In this document: piece after piece, positions 45,391 to 57,807 of the stretch
Numbering within the stretch: position 1 is the first letter of the stretch
How the letters are laid out: every line of letters starts with the position of its first letter
Assembly (NCBI RefSeq): GCF_016808335.1
Contig: NC_053141.1
Coordinates: 18,793,756-18,857,755 of the forward strand
Direction: 5' to 3'
DNA: 64,000 nt
Source: Panicum virgatum
Taxonomy: Eukaryota > Streptophyta > Magnoliopsida > Poales > Poaceae
The notes under the pieces: generated by a model
What the model was told of the DNA's origin: nothing
The model's database searches: none
The model's input: the letters and a program-made list of their open reading frames with translations, nothing else
Translations under genes and position numbers: made by a program

Positions 45391-46120
45391 AACGGAAGGA
45401 TTTAGTTTTATTACCTAATAAGCTCTTGAGGCGGCCTTCACCTCTACAGGAAATGCATGTCTTAGCTGACGCAGCAGTACCGGTGCTGACTGGTTTTCTA
45501 TTCTGCGTCAGCCTGGATGGGTCCTCCTACCTGTTTTCAGCAAGAAGAAACACTGTCGTCCGAGATCCCTACCCCCGAGACACCATTTTCAGTAACCACA
45601 ATCTGCCCAACCTCGGCTATTCCTGTTACAGCAGGAGCAGCAGCTCTATTTATGCCATCCTGCAAGGAAATATTGACTGAAGTTTCTCCATGAACACAGT
45701 TATAGAAGGGAAAGCTCTTGTATCACAGAAGTTTATGTGGTTCTGAAACCATTTACTTGTGATTTATGTTGTATATCAGAAATCTTTAGGAGAAAGTTTC
45801 GAAGGACACAAGTCAGGTAGACGTGCATAAATTCAAATTCAAATCAGAAATGTTATAACCTTGGTCAACAGAATTTTTTTTTGAGTACAACCTTGGTCAA
45901 CAGAATTTGGAAAAGCCTATATTCATGCAGGTAAACTGTTATGACGGGCATCACATATGCCAGGCGCCACCAAAGTGGCTAGGAGGACCACGTTGGTTCG
46001 CGGGCCTGTGGCCCAATAGGATCCTTTATTTTTCTGTCTCCGCAAAACCAAAGAGTACTATAAAGTCTGTAAAGTTTTGTCATTGGAAATTAAGCTGTTG
46101 GCTTCTCCTTGGAGCCTTAA
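45391..46120. other. Intergenic, nothing recognised
   Basis: An open + strand frame of 84 codons at 45426-45680 was not recognised and has no supporting features. A short duplication (CAACCTTGGTCAACAGAATTT-like, about 45858 and 45889) is present. Confidence 0.4.
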
Positions 46121-46403
46121 GAGCATATCTAACAGACCCTCTAAACAGCTCTTTATCCCATGTTTAGAGGGCTAATCCAAAAAATGCCCTCCAGCGAACC
46201 CTCTACTACATCCTCTATTTTGGGGAGGCCTCCAAAATCCCTTCTCCACCATCTATTCCTAGGAGTTTCTAGAAAGCCCTCTATTATAAATTGAAATTGA
46301 GAGTTATTGATGGAGTTGAACAAATTTAGAAGTCCCAACAAAATAGAGGCATCTCCATTTAACATTTACAGGGTCTGATTTAGAGACTATTGCTGGAGTT
46401 GCT
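46121..46403. mobile_element. PIF/Harbinger-like MITE
   Basis: About 283 bp with imperfect ends GAGCATATCTAACAGACCCT / GGAGTTGCTT and a TAA on each side (46118-46120, 46404-46406). The ends resemble the widespread grass type GAGCATCTCCAACAG. The interior is diverged. Confidence 0.5.
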
Positions 46404-46739
46404 TTAATCGCCACCCTTCTCCTCACACCATGCAACATCACAGCGCCTCGCCACCGCCCTCGTTCCCCTAGCCCTGATCCTCCACCCACGCATTCATACG
46501 ATCTAGTATCAGCTATGTCATGCCACTCTCCTTCATCCTCCATACCACCGGCCACCTCCACCCCTGCGTCACCACCCGCCACACTGCCGCCGCCCAGGGG
46601 GTCGGCCGCTTCCTGGTTGGCACGTCCCCAGCTCAACCTCCCCTGGCAAGCTAACATGTGGGCCCTGAGCCTTATCCTCAGGAGCATCTTGCGTGGCGTC
46701 CCCGTTTGCTCTGCCAGGTGGACCCTTCTTGTACGTGTG

Positions 46740-47679
46740 TGACACCGGTTGCGATCTTCTATGTATTCTTGTGGCGTCTGCTACGTGTTTTCATCATATT
46801 TCTCTCTTGCTCATCTCAAATGGCTAAGTGCACAAACAATTGTAGAGCTAGGTTATTGATACAAATATGCGAGTAAGGTGTATAGTTTTTCTTTATGAAT
46901 GAGTATATATAGTTGACGGTCATAGTTTGCACTTAACGACCATCAACAACTCCCCCAAGCTAGCCCTTTGCTCGTCCCTAGCAAAGCTTTAGACTTTGGT
47001 TGTTGATCAGGAGTTGCTACAATATCATATTCCTGACTTATGCCCAAGGCACAACCAAATGTTTCTACCATGATTTTGAATAAGTTGGTCTTGTTTTTAC
47101 CTTTCACCTTACTCCTGTGAGGCTTATAGCATCACTTTGTCTTTGGCGGTTGAGGGCCAAAATGGTCTCGTAGAGTGCCAATTTCTTACTCCTTTGCTGA
47201 ACCATCAATCCGAAGGTTTTTATAAAGTTTTTCAAAAGAAAAATGTAAAATTCCTCAAAATAATCTCTTAGATCCCTCAATGTGTTTCATTCCTCACCAT
47301 GGCCTTTATTGTGCATTTCTTTTTCATCATACTCTTAAAGGTTTCTTTTTGGTGGAGCTGTAGATATGGACGATATGAAGGCAAAACCTGTGTCTCATAT
47401 TTCACTAAGTCATAAACCGGATCCAAAGAAGAAACAAGTCATAAACCTTGATTAAGATGTGCGAGTGTACGAATATTTAAGGTGAATGGTGGATGAACTT
47501 TTTTGCATGATCCATCTCTCTCTTTTATTTTTCTTGGATGTGGGTTATCTCTCTCTCTCTCTGACATGTCTTGTGATAGGTATGCATATTCTTTTTCAGA
47601 GACTTTTATCTGTATATCCTTATGTTAAGTGCTCTTGACCTCCATACCCTTATTTTTTTAAATCGCACCTGTATGTCTT
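46740..47679 (-). mobile_element. Probable LTR-retrotransposon fragment (LTR end and polypurine tract)
   Basis: Read on the - strand, GGGCTAGCTTGGGGGAGT (about 46955-46972) followed at 46951 by TGTTGATGGTCGTTAAG looks like a polypurine tract joined to a 3' LTR start. A TATA-like TATATATA sits about 40 bp inside. No coding domain or partner LTR is seen. Only the junction is well supported. Confidence 0.4.
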
Positions 47680-48794
47680 TGTTGACGCAAAAATCAAGAC
47701 ACTAGAATCCGAGGGCAAGAGTTCGCCAAGCACTGGAAAGTCAACCAAGCGTACTAGTCAATTTGACCTGTAATTGACAAGGGATAAAACAAAGTCAAAT
47801 TCGAGAGCGTATCGGCTGTGGTTCCGAATATCTCTCACACAGGTGCATCAGCAGGCAGAAGACAACAAAATGATATTAAATGCGAGCGTGTCATAAACAA
47901 GCGCGTCGGCAGGATGAGCCGATGTGAAAAACGACAAAATGAGCTTAGGATAGCCGATTGTACGTATATAATAAAATCTAAGCTACGAATGTGTAACTCA
48001 GATGATGCAAGGCTTGAAACAGATCTAAACCGGCTTTTAAAGATAACAAATTGTTACTGCAAAATCTAAAGCCGATCTAACATGCTTCTAGCAGATAAGT
48101 GTGATAATGGCCAAAAAGCATAGGAAAAACATACAAATCTAGTCGATATCGATAAATTGTGAATAAATCTAGACGAGAAAATAGCAATGCGCCCGAGATC
48201 AAAGCCTAGATAAACTCGATAACTTTTGAATAGATCTGAACGAAGCCACAACGATATGCCTAGTAGCTAAAGCTCAAATATACTCGGTAAAACAAAAACT
48301 CACCAGTAAATCAAGTCGCTCGAATGTGAGGTGTCCTTGATCAATTTGAAAGAACTCGTCGAAAAGAAGTCGCCAAAAAAGTGAAAGGAAATTGTAAAGC
48401 TTTGTTGTATTGGATGTGTATCAAGTTTTTCCGGTCCCTTACAACTGATATATGTAGCCTAGCGCTACCAAGTCCAAGCCGATTACAACAAACATTACTT
48501 GACTAAAAAAAGACTTTCTAAAAAAATAAACTACTTTAATATTACAACCGAATTATCAAAATCTCTATAAATATTGGATTCCCTTTTTCTTCTCCTGATT
48601 CATCGGCAACTCTCTATCATCAACCGATCGTCAAACCTGCGCGGATTAGCATCTCCATGGAATATTCTTTTGGCCCATCGGCTTCATCCCATCGGCCGAT
48701 TATGATCTTGTACATCTTTTGGTTTCTTCCAAATCGACAGTCTTCCTTTTATCAATTCACCTTCCTTGACACGTGTCAAAAAATGGTGTCAACA
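47680..48794 (-). repeat. 3' LTR of the Tat-lineage gypsy element
   Basis: 1115 bp, + strand ends TGTTGACGCAAAAATC / GGTGTCAACA with inverted termini TGTTGAC/GTCAACA. A polypurine tract (AACTGGGGGGCATG on the - strand) abuts it at 48795. The partner LTR is outside the window. Confidence 0.75.
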
Positions 48795-49728
48795 CATGCC
48801 CCCCAGTTTCGGAGTAATTTATTTGCTCCGAAATTATCCCGAGTCATGATTACTCCCTTGTACTATTCCTCCAATCAGCACTTAGAGCAATTCCTCGATT
48901 CCTGTGCCCATGGCACACTTCAGTATAGCCAGGTAAAACTCTTCTTTGCCCTCGGCTTTTCAACTTCCATCCACACAGATTTAACGAGATGATTCATTTC
49001 CAGTCTTTTCGCCTCCTCAGATTGGCCCATAAATACTACCCTTCGGCTTGGCATCGGCAACAAGCCTTCATTAGCTACAACACCTTCTCCTTCCTCCTTC
49101 TTCCAGCAAAAACCCTAGGTCTTTCTGTAGCAATGGCGGGTCTCAAGCGTTTCGATGAAGGCCCCTCTGACGTTCCTCCGGTGATCCGTCGTCGCTTGGT
49201 GTAATCCTCCTTCTTTCATCTTTGATCGCCATATTTTTTGTTTGACCTCGATCTCCAATTTCTTTATCTCTTCTTGTGTAGCGACGACGCCCCCTCTTCT
49301 GAATCCTCCGACTCGGAGGGCCCCTTCACTGGTGCCGACGAAGGCACTGTGGAGTACATCCGCCAGCTTCTTCAAGAAAAGGATGAAGCTCGCTAGAACT
49401 ACTCCCAGGAGACCATCAGGTCTCAGCGCCTCGCCGCCGAACTGGAGGCGATGCAATCCGACCGGGCAGTCGTCTGGGGCCAACTCACCGCCGCCGACTC
49501 CCGGGTTGCTTGTGAGTTACTATTCTCATGCATCATTTCCTTCCTTCTAAAATTTCACCCCTGATCCTTTGCTTTGTCAGTCCTAGAGTCATAGATCCAG
49601 ACCCTCCATGCCGCAGCAGCCACCGCCACCGGCTCGGTGAATGCTCGTGGCGACACCGTCGCCGCTCGTCTGCGGGACATTCCCCGCCGCATCCGGGAGG
49701 TCGCCGGACATGGGGTCCATCGCGGCCC

Positions 49729-52700
49729 TGTGACAATCCAGGTTTTAGGGGTCAAAAATAAAATTTTTGTGTTGATTTAAAAATTTAAACCATGATTTCC
49801 AGAGCAAGGGTATTTTTGTTATTATGAAAAATGCAAAGTCCTTTTTACAAATTAGTTTTGCAAAAGGCAAAATTTCAAAATTTATGAGGGGTTAAAATGT
49901 ATATTTTTTTTCACTTTTATCCTCATAAAAAGATGTATTTGTACTTAAAACTACCCTTACAATTTTAAAAATAAAGTGTGTTCTTTTAAATTTTAAAAGA
50001 TTTGTCGGAATTGAAAATATTTCAAAATCCTTTAATCTAGTGAAAATTTGCACAACATGAAAGTTGTAGGTCTTGAAAAACTGAACAATTTTCATTTTGG
50101 GCACTTTTTCATTTGAGCTCTAGATCAACGGGAAATTTTGTATTTCAGTTAACCCCCTGAACTCTTCCATAATTACAAAACCACCCTTCCCACAGTCTTC
50201 TTCTTCCTTGGTTCACTGAAACAGGGGCGCTGCCGTTCATCGCCGTTTTGGGCCGCCGCTGCTGGTTCCTCGCCTCGGTTTGGCCTCGCTGCCTCCATGC
50301 GTCGCGCGTGAAGTCCCGCCACCTCCGAACCGCCTCGCGCTGGCCTCTAGCATGCGCACCACGCCGCCCACTCGAGCCACCTCGCCGGCCGTCCCCTGGA
50401 AAAGCCACTCCACCGCCGTCTCTCGCCCACAGTCCAGAGAAGCTTTTCCCTCGCGTTTCCCTTCGTTTATCCTCTCGCTTGGCTCCTATAAGTAGCCGGC
50501 TCTCCTTCCCTTTGCCGGCATTCACCGCCGCTGCCCTCCATTGCGCCGCCGCTCGCCGGCCGCACATGGAAACCCCCTCTCAAACCCATCCCGAACCAGA
50601 TAGCGAGCGCAGCCCCTTTCTCTCAGTTCCATGAAGCCCCCGAACCCGGCCATTCTCTCCTTGCTTCACCCGCGCGCCGCCGCCACGGCCTAGAACCGCC
50701 ATTGACCACCTGCTCCGCCGCGCCGCCTTGTCCGGCCGTCCTAAGCCAAACCCGAGCCACCTATAGGTGCGCCAGGGTCCACTCGTGCCTCCTGGCCCCT
50801 CGGCCCTCGCCGTCGGCGAGCCATCTCACCGGGATTTGGCCGGCCACCATCTCCTCTGCCGCCGGCCATGGTCTGAGGACATGATTGCAAGCCCCAAATC
50901 TTTTCTAAGGTCCTTTCTGCAAAAGTTCAGAACCCTTTCTATTGTTTTTTTCTTGTGAACTTTCAAAATTCCTAGAAAATGGTAGAAAAATCAGAAAAAT
51001 GCCAAATTAATTTTGTTGTGTTCCTTTTGACTAACTTTACAACTTTGGCTACCAAAGTTTGCATGAAACCTTATATTACATGCTCTAGTTTAATTATTAG
51101 CAAATGAGTGTTTTATTTATATCTTTTTAACCATAGCTTTATTATGCTTGATTTTTGAAACCTAGCACCCTTTTACCATGTATAGCCCTGTGTAAAATTT
51201 GTGGCACAAATGCTTGACTTTTGCTTATTATTTCATGTGTTTGTTTATTTCTAGCTAATGCACTTGTTTATTTTATTAAAGCATGTTTTTGTTATTTTCT
51301 TAAAGTCATCGTTTTACCATGAGATCTACTGATCACAAGTAGCTTATGAAAATTTTTGGTTTGTTTAGCTTGAGTTTTTGATTTATTCTTGAGTTTTAGG
51401 ATTAATTCATACATGCTAGTACTGTTCTTTATCTTTATAAGCTCCATGTTTAGGCTTAATTCACATACATGATCTTTCCTTTTTAACTTTGAGTTAATGT
51501 TTGATGTTTGAACCCTAGTTGTTGAATTTCTTTTGAATTCAAATTCTAAATTTGAATTCAACCCATCCCATGTTCCTGAATAGATTTACCCTTTCTCTCT
51601 CTTGCTTTTCAAACCATGCTACTTAGTGTAGCTAGTCTTGTTATTTTATGTAATTCCTTGTGTTTACTTTTACTCTATAAATGATTGCCCAGTAAAGCAA
51701 TACTTTTAAGCTTGGTCTTAAATATTTACTTTATTAAATAACAACTTTTAGTGAAAGAAAGCTATACTTAAGCACTTCACTAATTTCGAGTATTGCATTG
51801 CATATAGAAACGATATCGTTAGTCGACGGAACGTACGAACTTATCCAGGAACCAGATTGGATATTTCCGAAGCCCAAATCAACGTTACGGAAGACGAAGA
51901 CCTGAACGTGAACCCGGAATGCGAAAGTGAACTACATGAAGTCCAACCAACAACATGGAATTAACTGAAGTCCCGAACTTCAATTCGGAAGGACTAAAAC
52001 TTACGGACTCTATAGACACCATTAAAGGCAAGCCCCAGTGCATAATCCTATTATTTTAAATTATGCCACTTATTACTTGTGCATTTAAGTTATTGGAGTT
52101 GAATGAAAACTTTAGATGCATAATCTTAGGTACCTATTGTTTGAACACTAGAAACAGAGTCCGAAATAGCTGCTATGCTAATAGGACCGGTAAAAGTCGA
52201 GTGATTGCCTGTCACTCGCGAGCTTTATAGGAATTGATTGTTTACTTTCTTGCAATCACTATAAGGACCATGGACGGATTGGGTTACTAGTTTCAACTAG
52301 TTTCATGGTGGAAATCCGTCTGTGTTGATAAAATTTGATAAGGCCGCAGTGTGTGGTAGTGTTGATTAAGTGTTTGAAAGTACTAGCCACATGCCGTAAA
52401 TATGGTACTGGCAAGCCTAGTAACTCCTCAGCCCGGCAAATGGACATACCTCCCACTCTCTCTTAGAGATAGGGAATTAAAATTATGTTGAAAGATAGGT
52501 TGCGCAATCGATCACGGCTATGAGGGACGAGGTTGGTGCCTTATAGTCGTACAACTAGAGTGCAGAGAAGGGCGGTTCTCTGTACTCGGGGAGAGGCACT
52601 GATCCATGAACCGGAATGAGAAGCAAATGGTTGCTTGGGAGTGACTCGACAGTGCTCCAAGCGTGTGTGTCAGGTTTTACCTTGCAAGGATTGAAATTCG

Positions 52701-55700
52701 GTTCGAACTGTTCCACCGCTCACGGATATTGAGCCTGCTTAATCTCTTTGCCACATAGAGTAAGAAGTGAAACAAAGATGATACTCAATCTTGTTGTATG
52801 CAAATAATTTCTCTACCATGTTTGTATAGATAGGTGCAAACCTAGAATGGTTAATCCAACTAGAATCTGAAAGCTAAAACTTGAAAATAAGGACATACTC
52901 TTTGTTGCTTTTCAGCAAAAGAAAACCCAGAACCTTCACAAGCCTTACATGTGTAGTTAAAGGGATGTTATACCCTTAGTCGGGTAAGCCTTGCTGAGTA
53001 TTAATATACTCAGTCTTGCTTTTAACCTTATTTTCAGGCAACTCTTGTAATGCTTGATGAGATTGACATCATGTACGGGCTTCATCATGATGTCATATAT
53101 CGACGCTAGTTATCATTTTCTTTCCGTTGTTTATAAACCCTGAAGAACTCATCTACTTTCAAATTTCTGAGGTACCCTATTTGAATTCTCAAACTTAGTT
53201 TATAATAACACTTACTTTTGAAGTTTGTGTTGTAAAATTTATGTTTATTGTAATCTCTGGGCTCACTGTGACACCTCAGTTGTCAGTACACTTAAATACA
53301 AATCATTATATCTCATTTAAACTTAAAATAAAAATGTGGGAAATTAAGTCAAAGAGGAGAGGTCAAATAAAAGTGAAAGTACGTAAAAGAAATTAAAGGA
53401 GAAATAAAAAGGAGTGAAAAGCTAATCAAATTTCAATTCAAAAATGTGCACAAAATTTTAGTTGGCTCATGAGCGGTACTTCAATTGACATGTGCTCAAT
53501 TGAACTTCAGCCAAAAACCAATCAAAAACTGAATAAAACCAAAGCCCTTTTGTGCAAGTTTGAAAATTTACCAATAGTTCAAAATGTGAGTTTAAATGAA
53601 AATTTGCATAACACAAAAGTTGTAGATCTTAAAAAGTTATGCAAAATTGGTATTCAACACTTTTTCATTTGAGCCCTCTAAGAAAGAGATATTTTTAGTT
53701 TACCGAGAGGTCCCTGAATTTTTGGAAATCACAAAAAGGCCCTCACCTCCATCTCTCTCCTCTCGGGTGCTCTGTTTCGCCCGCCGCCCGCCGTACGCCG
53801 CCGGTGGACCTCGTCCACGGCGCGTCCGCGGCCAAATGGACCCAGGGAAGCCCTCCAGCGCCACCTGGCCCGCCCCTTGGCACCTCCCCACACTCACACG
53901 CGTCCTTGGCGCCCTCCCGAGCCGCCACGCCACCCCGCCATGCGCAGCGCCGCCTGCTCGCTCCGCCCGCTCGCCGTCGAGTCGCCCCGGACCAAATCGA
54001 CCTTCCCCAGACGCCACTCCCTTCGCCTGTTGCTCTCCGGCCTATAAGTAGCCCTATAGCCCCGCCGTCGCGCGACTTCTCCTTCTTCTCCCTCCTTCCA
54101 CCGTAAGCCCTGCCTAGCAGAACACCACCGGTAAGATGCAACGGCGGAGAAGGCCGGCGAAGGACCCGGTTGTAATTTGTTTTTTTCGCTCAAGGGTGTG
54201 TTTGCAAGATTTCCAATGTATGTCAGTGAACTTCTAAAATGCTAAAAAAATCACAAAAAATCATAAAAATGCAAACTCAACTGATCTGGAATCCTTGTAA
54301 CAAGATCTACAAGTTTTGTAACAGTCAAATCCGCAGAAACTCTACCAAATTTAATCTAGGAAAAAGAATAAGAAAATCAACTCATGCATGTTCAGGAAGT
54401 TATCACTGAGGGAATATTAAGCTCACAGTAAAAAGATGGCACATAACCAACACAGTTATCATGTTGGAACAATCAAGATTCTCTAATCTGTTGTTGACTT
54501 TCAAGATTTTAGACTGGAAAAAATATACCTAAACTTGCTCTAGAATTTCTACTACAAGCATGTGTAACTGAAACCTTGTTAATCCATAAATTTCAGATTT
54601 ATTAGATTTCATTTGCTATATACCATGATTAACGCTTGTTTAACCAACTTAATTCATCATATATAGTTTTTATGCTCAGAAAAATCTATATTTATTTCCG
54701 AAGTCTCACTTTAGTTCTGTGATCCTGCTTGAAAAATTTGAGCTACAGTTACTGAGTTTTTCTTTAGTTAAAAATCATGCTTAGCATCTCATGGTTAGAT
54801 TTACCATTTTTGTTCTGAGTAAACTATGCCGTATCTGATCAAGATTTTTGGACATGTTCTTAGTTAGAGTTTATGCTCTCTATAATAAAAAGTTCACATG
54901 CTGTACTAATCAAATGAACTTTGAAAAATTTATGCTAACTCATGATAAGTTAACTGCATAACTAATTTATCTTGAGGATATAAAGCTTGATAATTTTTGT
55001 GGAATATGTTTAGCTCATGACTAGGCTCTGGTAAAAATTTGAGAACCATATCCCTAGTATAACACTCTGTAGAGTTAATCTTAGTTAATGGCTTGCTAAA
55101 TTTGTTCATTTTTGTCACCTCTGCTGTACAAGTGAATAAAATCTGGAAAAATTACATTACTGAGTAGATGCTCCCGTAAAATTTGTAGCACCAGAACCCA
55201 TGTCAAATGTTCTGTTCAAAAAGGTGAAGCAACTAGAGTAATCTATTACATGAATAGTTATGATTAATTGCTTTATGGTTAGATACTGGAATTTATGCCA
55301 TATATGCTAGAGTATCTAATCTGTGCTACCTTAATTTTTCATCACTAGCTCATGAGTAGACTTGTTGTTATGAAATAGTAAAAGCATGCTATGTCTAAAT
55401 GATAACAATGAAAACCAAACCCCACACTCATTCATGAAGAAACATAGTTGTGTTTACTACTCCATAAATGACTGCCCATGAAATGAAATGTTGAGATCAT
55501 CACAAAATTAACTTTTGTTGAACTACAACTTTATCGTGAAGGAAAGAAATCGTTATTCATGAATAACTCATAATCTTGCATTGCATATAGAAACTTTATC
55601 GTGAAGGAAAGAAATCGTTAATCTCGCGGACGGTGACTACGAATTGGTGCCCGCGGACTCTCGTGTTGATCAGGAGGTTAATTTGAACTGTGCTAATTTA

Positions 55701-57342
55701 TCTCAAGGCCTGGGCCAAGCCCCAGAGGTTTTTCTGCCTGACAGTGCCCAAGAAGGCAAGCCTCGGTGCATAATGCCTTTATTTTTCGAGTTATTATTCA
55801 TCTATCTATTTTATAATGTGTTGTAATAATTTTATTTCTGCATTTAAGTTTTCTAGGCGTTGATCGAAAACCCTAGATGCATGATCCCTAGGTACCTATG
55901 TTTGATATCCGGATTTCTTTATCGACTAGTTGCCATGCTAATTAGGTACGGTAGAAGTCGAGGGGTTTCCTGCCTCTCACGAGCAAATTGGAATTTTACT
56001 GATTTATTTCCTGCTGAAATATAAGGACAACGGGTGGGGTTGTGTAGTTGTGATACCCCGCTGGTGTAGTAAAAAATGGTTAAGGTCGCTGTGTGTGGCT
56101 CATTTCATTAAGCGTTTGAAAGTACTAGCCACATGCCGAGAAATATGGTAATCGGTAAGCTTAAGTACCTGATTGGACCGGCGAGTGGAATGACCCTTCA
56201 CTCTCTTAGTAGAAGTAGGTTTTATTTTGTCTGGATGTACGGATGCAGAGACGTCGGGCTCTGTAGTCGGGGAGGGTGACCCGGATCCACGGACTGGAAA
56301 GAAAGGGGAAAAGTTATGTGGGTGACTTGGTTCCCATACGTGTGTGTTAGGTTCCCCTGGCCAGGTTGAAATTCGATTCAGAATCGTCCGCCTCTCACGG
56401 CATGAGATTGCTTAATGTTTTCGGTCACACAGAGTAACAAGTGGAACATGATGATGATAATACTGCTGGTTGATTAAATGATTGCTCTACCATGTTTGTG
56501 TAGAGTTAGATGCAACTTAGAATGGGTAATCCAACTGGAAGATGGCTAAATAAAATCTGAAAATAAGGATCAACACTTAGTAGCGTTTTTGGCAAAACAA
56601 ACCCCAACAACCAAAAAGCCTTGCATGTCTAGTTATCGGACTATGTTATATCCGGTGACGGGTCAGTCTTGCTGAGTATTAGTATACTCAGCCTTGCTTG
56701 TGGCACTATTTTTCAGGTACTAACTTCGAAGATCTGTTTGCGAGTCTCATTTGGCCGTGTACTTTGCCTCTGGGTTGGTCTGTTGAGTGGGATGGCCCGT
56801 CAGCTGGTGCTGACCTCTCTCCTGCTGAGTGACGCTTTCGTACGGGCTTTATCGATGCGTCATGTTATTTCGCTAGTTATCTTTTACTGCTTCCGCTGAA
56901 CAATGAGACTTGAATAATTTGAGCAGATGGAACTCTGTAGTACTTTGCTACTCTGAACCTGGTTTGTAATAAATTTCCTTTCCGCTGCAATCACTCTGAG
57001 ATGTATGAAATGTTCTGTGTTGTAATCTCTGGGCTCACCTTCGTGTGAGTGTTGTCTGCTAATCCTAGAATAGCGTGGCTTTTATCGAGACTTCACTCGA
57101 GGAACTACCGGTGAGTGCCAATTTGGGTCAGAGTTGCTTAGCAACAAAGATCAGTGCACCCAGGCTCAGTAGTTTTGGGTGGTTCCGCCACACTCACCTT
57201 CGAGTGAGGTATGTTGTTTCGATCCGAAATACAGTGGTGTTATCGGGATTTTACCCGACAGACTGTCAGATTACTCCGTTGAAGCGCGTGTAGATGATGG
57301 TTAGGGCACTTTAACTGGATTAATTTTGGTGGTTCTGCCACA
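49729..57342 (+). mobile_element. Solo LTR A (outer), about 3.7 kb without its insertion
   Basis: Begins TGTGACAATCCAGG and ends GGTTCTGCCACA, TSD GGCCC/GACCC (49724-49728, 57343-57347; one mismatch). TATAAGTAG at about 50488 gives + orientation, followed by a GC-rich transcribed-leader-like block. It contains a conserved hairpin CTGAGTATTAATATACTCAG at about 52995. No coding region: the open frames at 50145-50634 follow from GC content. It holds solo LTR B at 53267-57192. Confidence 0.82.
53267..57192 (+). mobile_element. Solo LTR B, same family, nested in solo LTR A
   Basis: 3926 bp, begins TGTGACACCTCAG and ends GGTTCCGCCACA, with a perfect 5-bp TSD CTCAC (53262-53266, 57193-57197). It shares with A the TATAAGTAG promoter (about 54043), CGTTTGAAAGTACTAGCCAC, the CTGAGTATTAGTATACTCAG hairpin and GTAATCTCTGGGCTCAC. 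A resumes at 57198 with CTTCGAGTGAGG, matching CTTCGTGTGAGT inside B. Confidence 0.85.
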
Positions 57343-57807
57343 GACCCTGCTGTGGCCGCGCCACAGCCTAGTTCCAGTCCGGCCACGACTTCCTGCAGGT
57401 CGAGCCGGTTCACCTCCCGCTGGGCGGCGAGGACTGGTGGGCTTTTGAGGAGCTTGCCGATGACATGGAGATGGCAGCCACCGCCATCTCCAAAGAAATT
57501 AGTATAGAGGCCATCATCGGCAATGTCTTTGCCGATGACTAGATTTCTAGGAGTAGTATCTTCTAGGAATAGCCTCTGCTGTATCGGCCAGATCATTTGA
57601 TCGGCCCTTTTGTAAAAATATTATGAATGAAGTATTTCCTTTCTCTGTCGACTCCTATTGCAATTTCTCCAAATTTTCCTGTCGCATCAACTAACAACGC
57701 AAAAATTCAACATTGACCTGAGCTTGAACAATTTGGAGTGTGTAGATTTTTTGCGCTAAGGGCGATATATGTCATATCGGCCATAACAATTCAACCAATA
57801 ACTTAAA

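Larger units (their letters stand above)
49133..57542 (+). pseudogene. Antisense extra ORF of the Tat gypsy element, split by solo LTRs
   Basis: On the + strand, opposite to gag-pol. Exon 1 49133-49200 (MAGLKRFDEGPSDVPPVIRR), intron 49201-49281 (GTAATC..TGTAG), exon 2 from 49282 (DDAPSSESSDSEGPFTGADE, QLLQEKDEAR, SQRLAAELEAM, RGDTVAARLRDIPRRIREV). The frame is cut at 49728 by the solo LTR and resumes at 57348, ending near 57540 (SGHDFLQVEPVHLPLG, IEAIIGNVFADD). A short intron lies between ADSRVA and QTLHAAAA (about 49509-49590). Stops: TAG at 49394-49396 and a break around 57370. Such spliced antisense ORFs before the 3' LTR are known in Tat-lineage elements; function unknown. Confidence 0.65.

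Noticed and set aside
45426..45680. 84-codon + strand frame
   Set aside because: No family recognised, no promoter or splice evidence; left as unassigned intergenic.
46304..46687. 127-codon - strand frame
   Set aside because: It overlaps the MITE-like element and a GC-rich patch with no recognised domain.
50145..50634. Overlapping open frames of 128-140 codons in both strands
   Set aside because: They lie in the GC-rich transcribed part of solo LTR A, which has a matching block in solo LTR B, and have no recognisable domain.
53700..54193. Several open frames of about 100-134 codons
   Set aside because: GC-rich leader block of solo LTR B; not conserved as a frame with LTR A.
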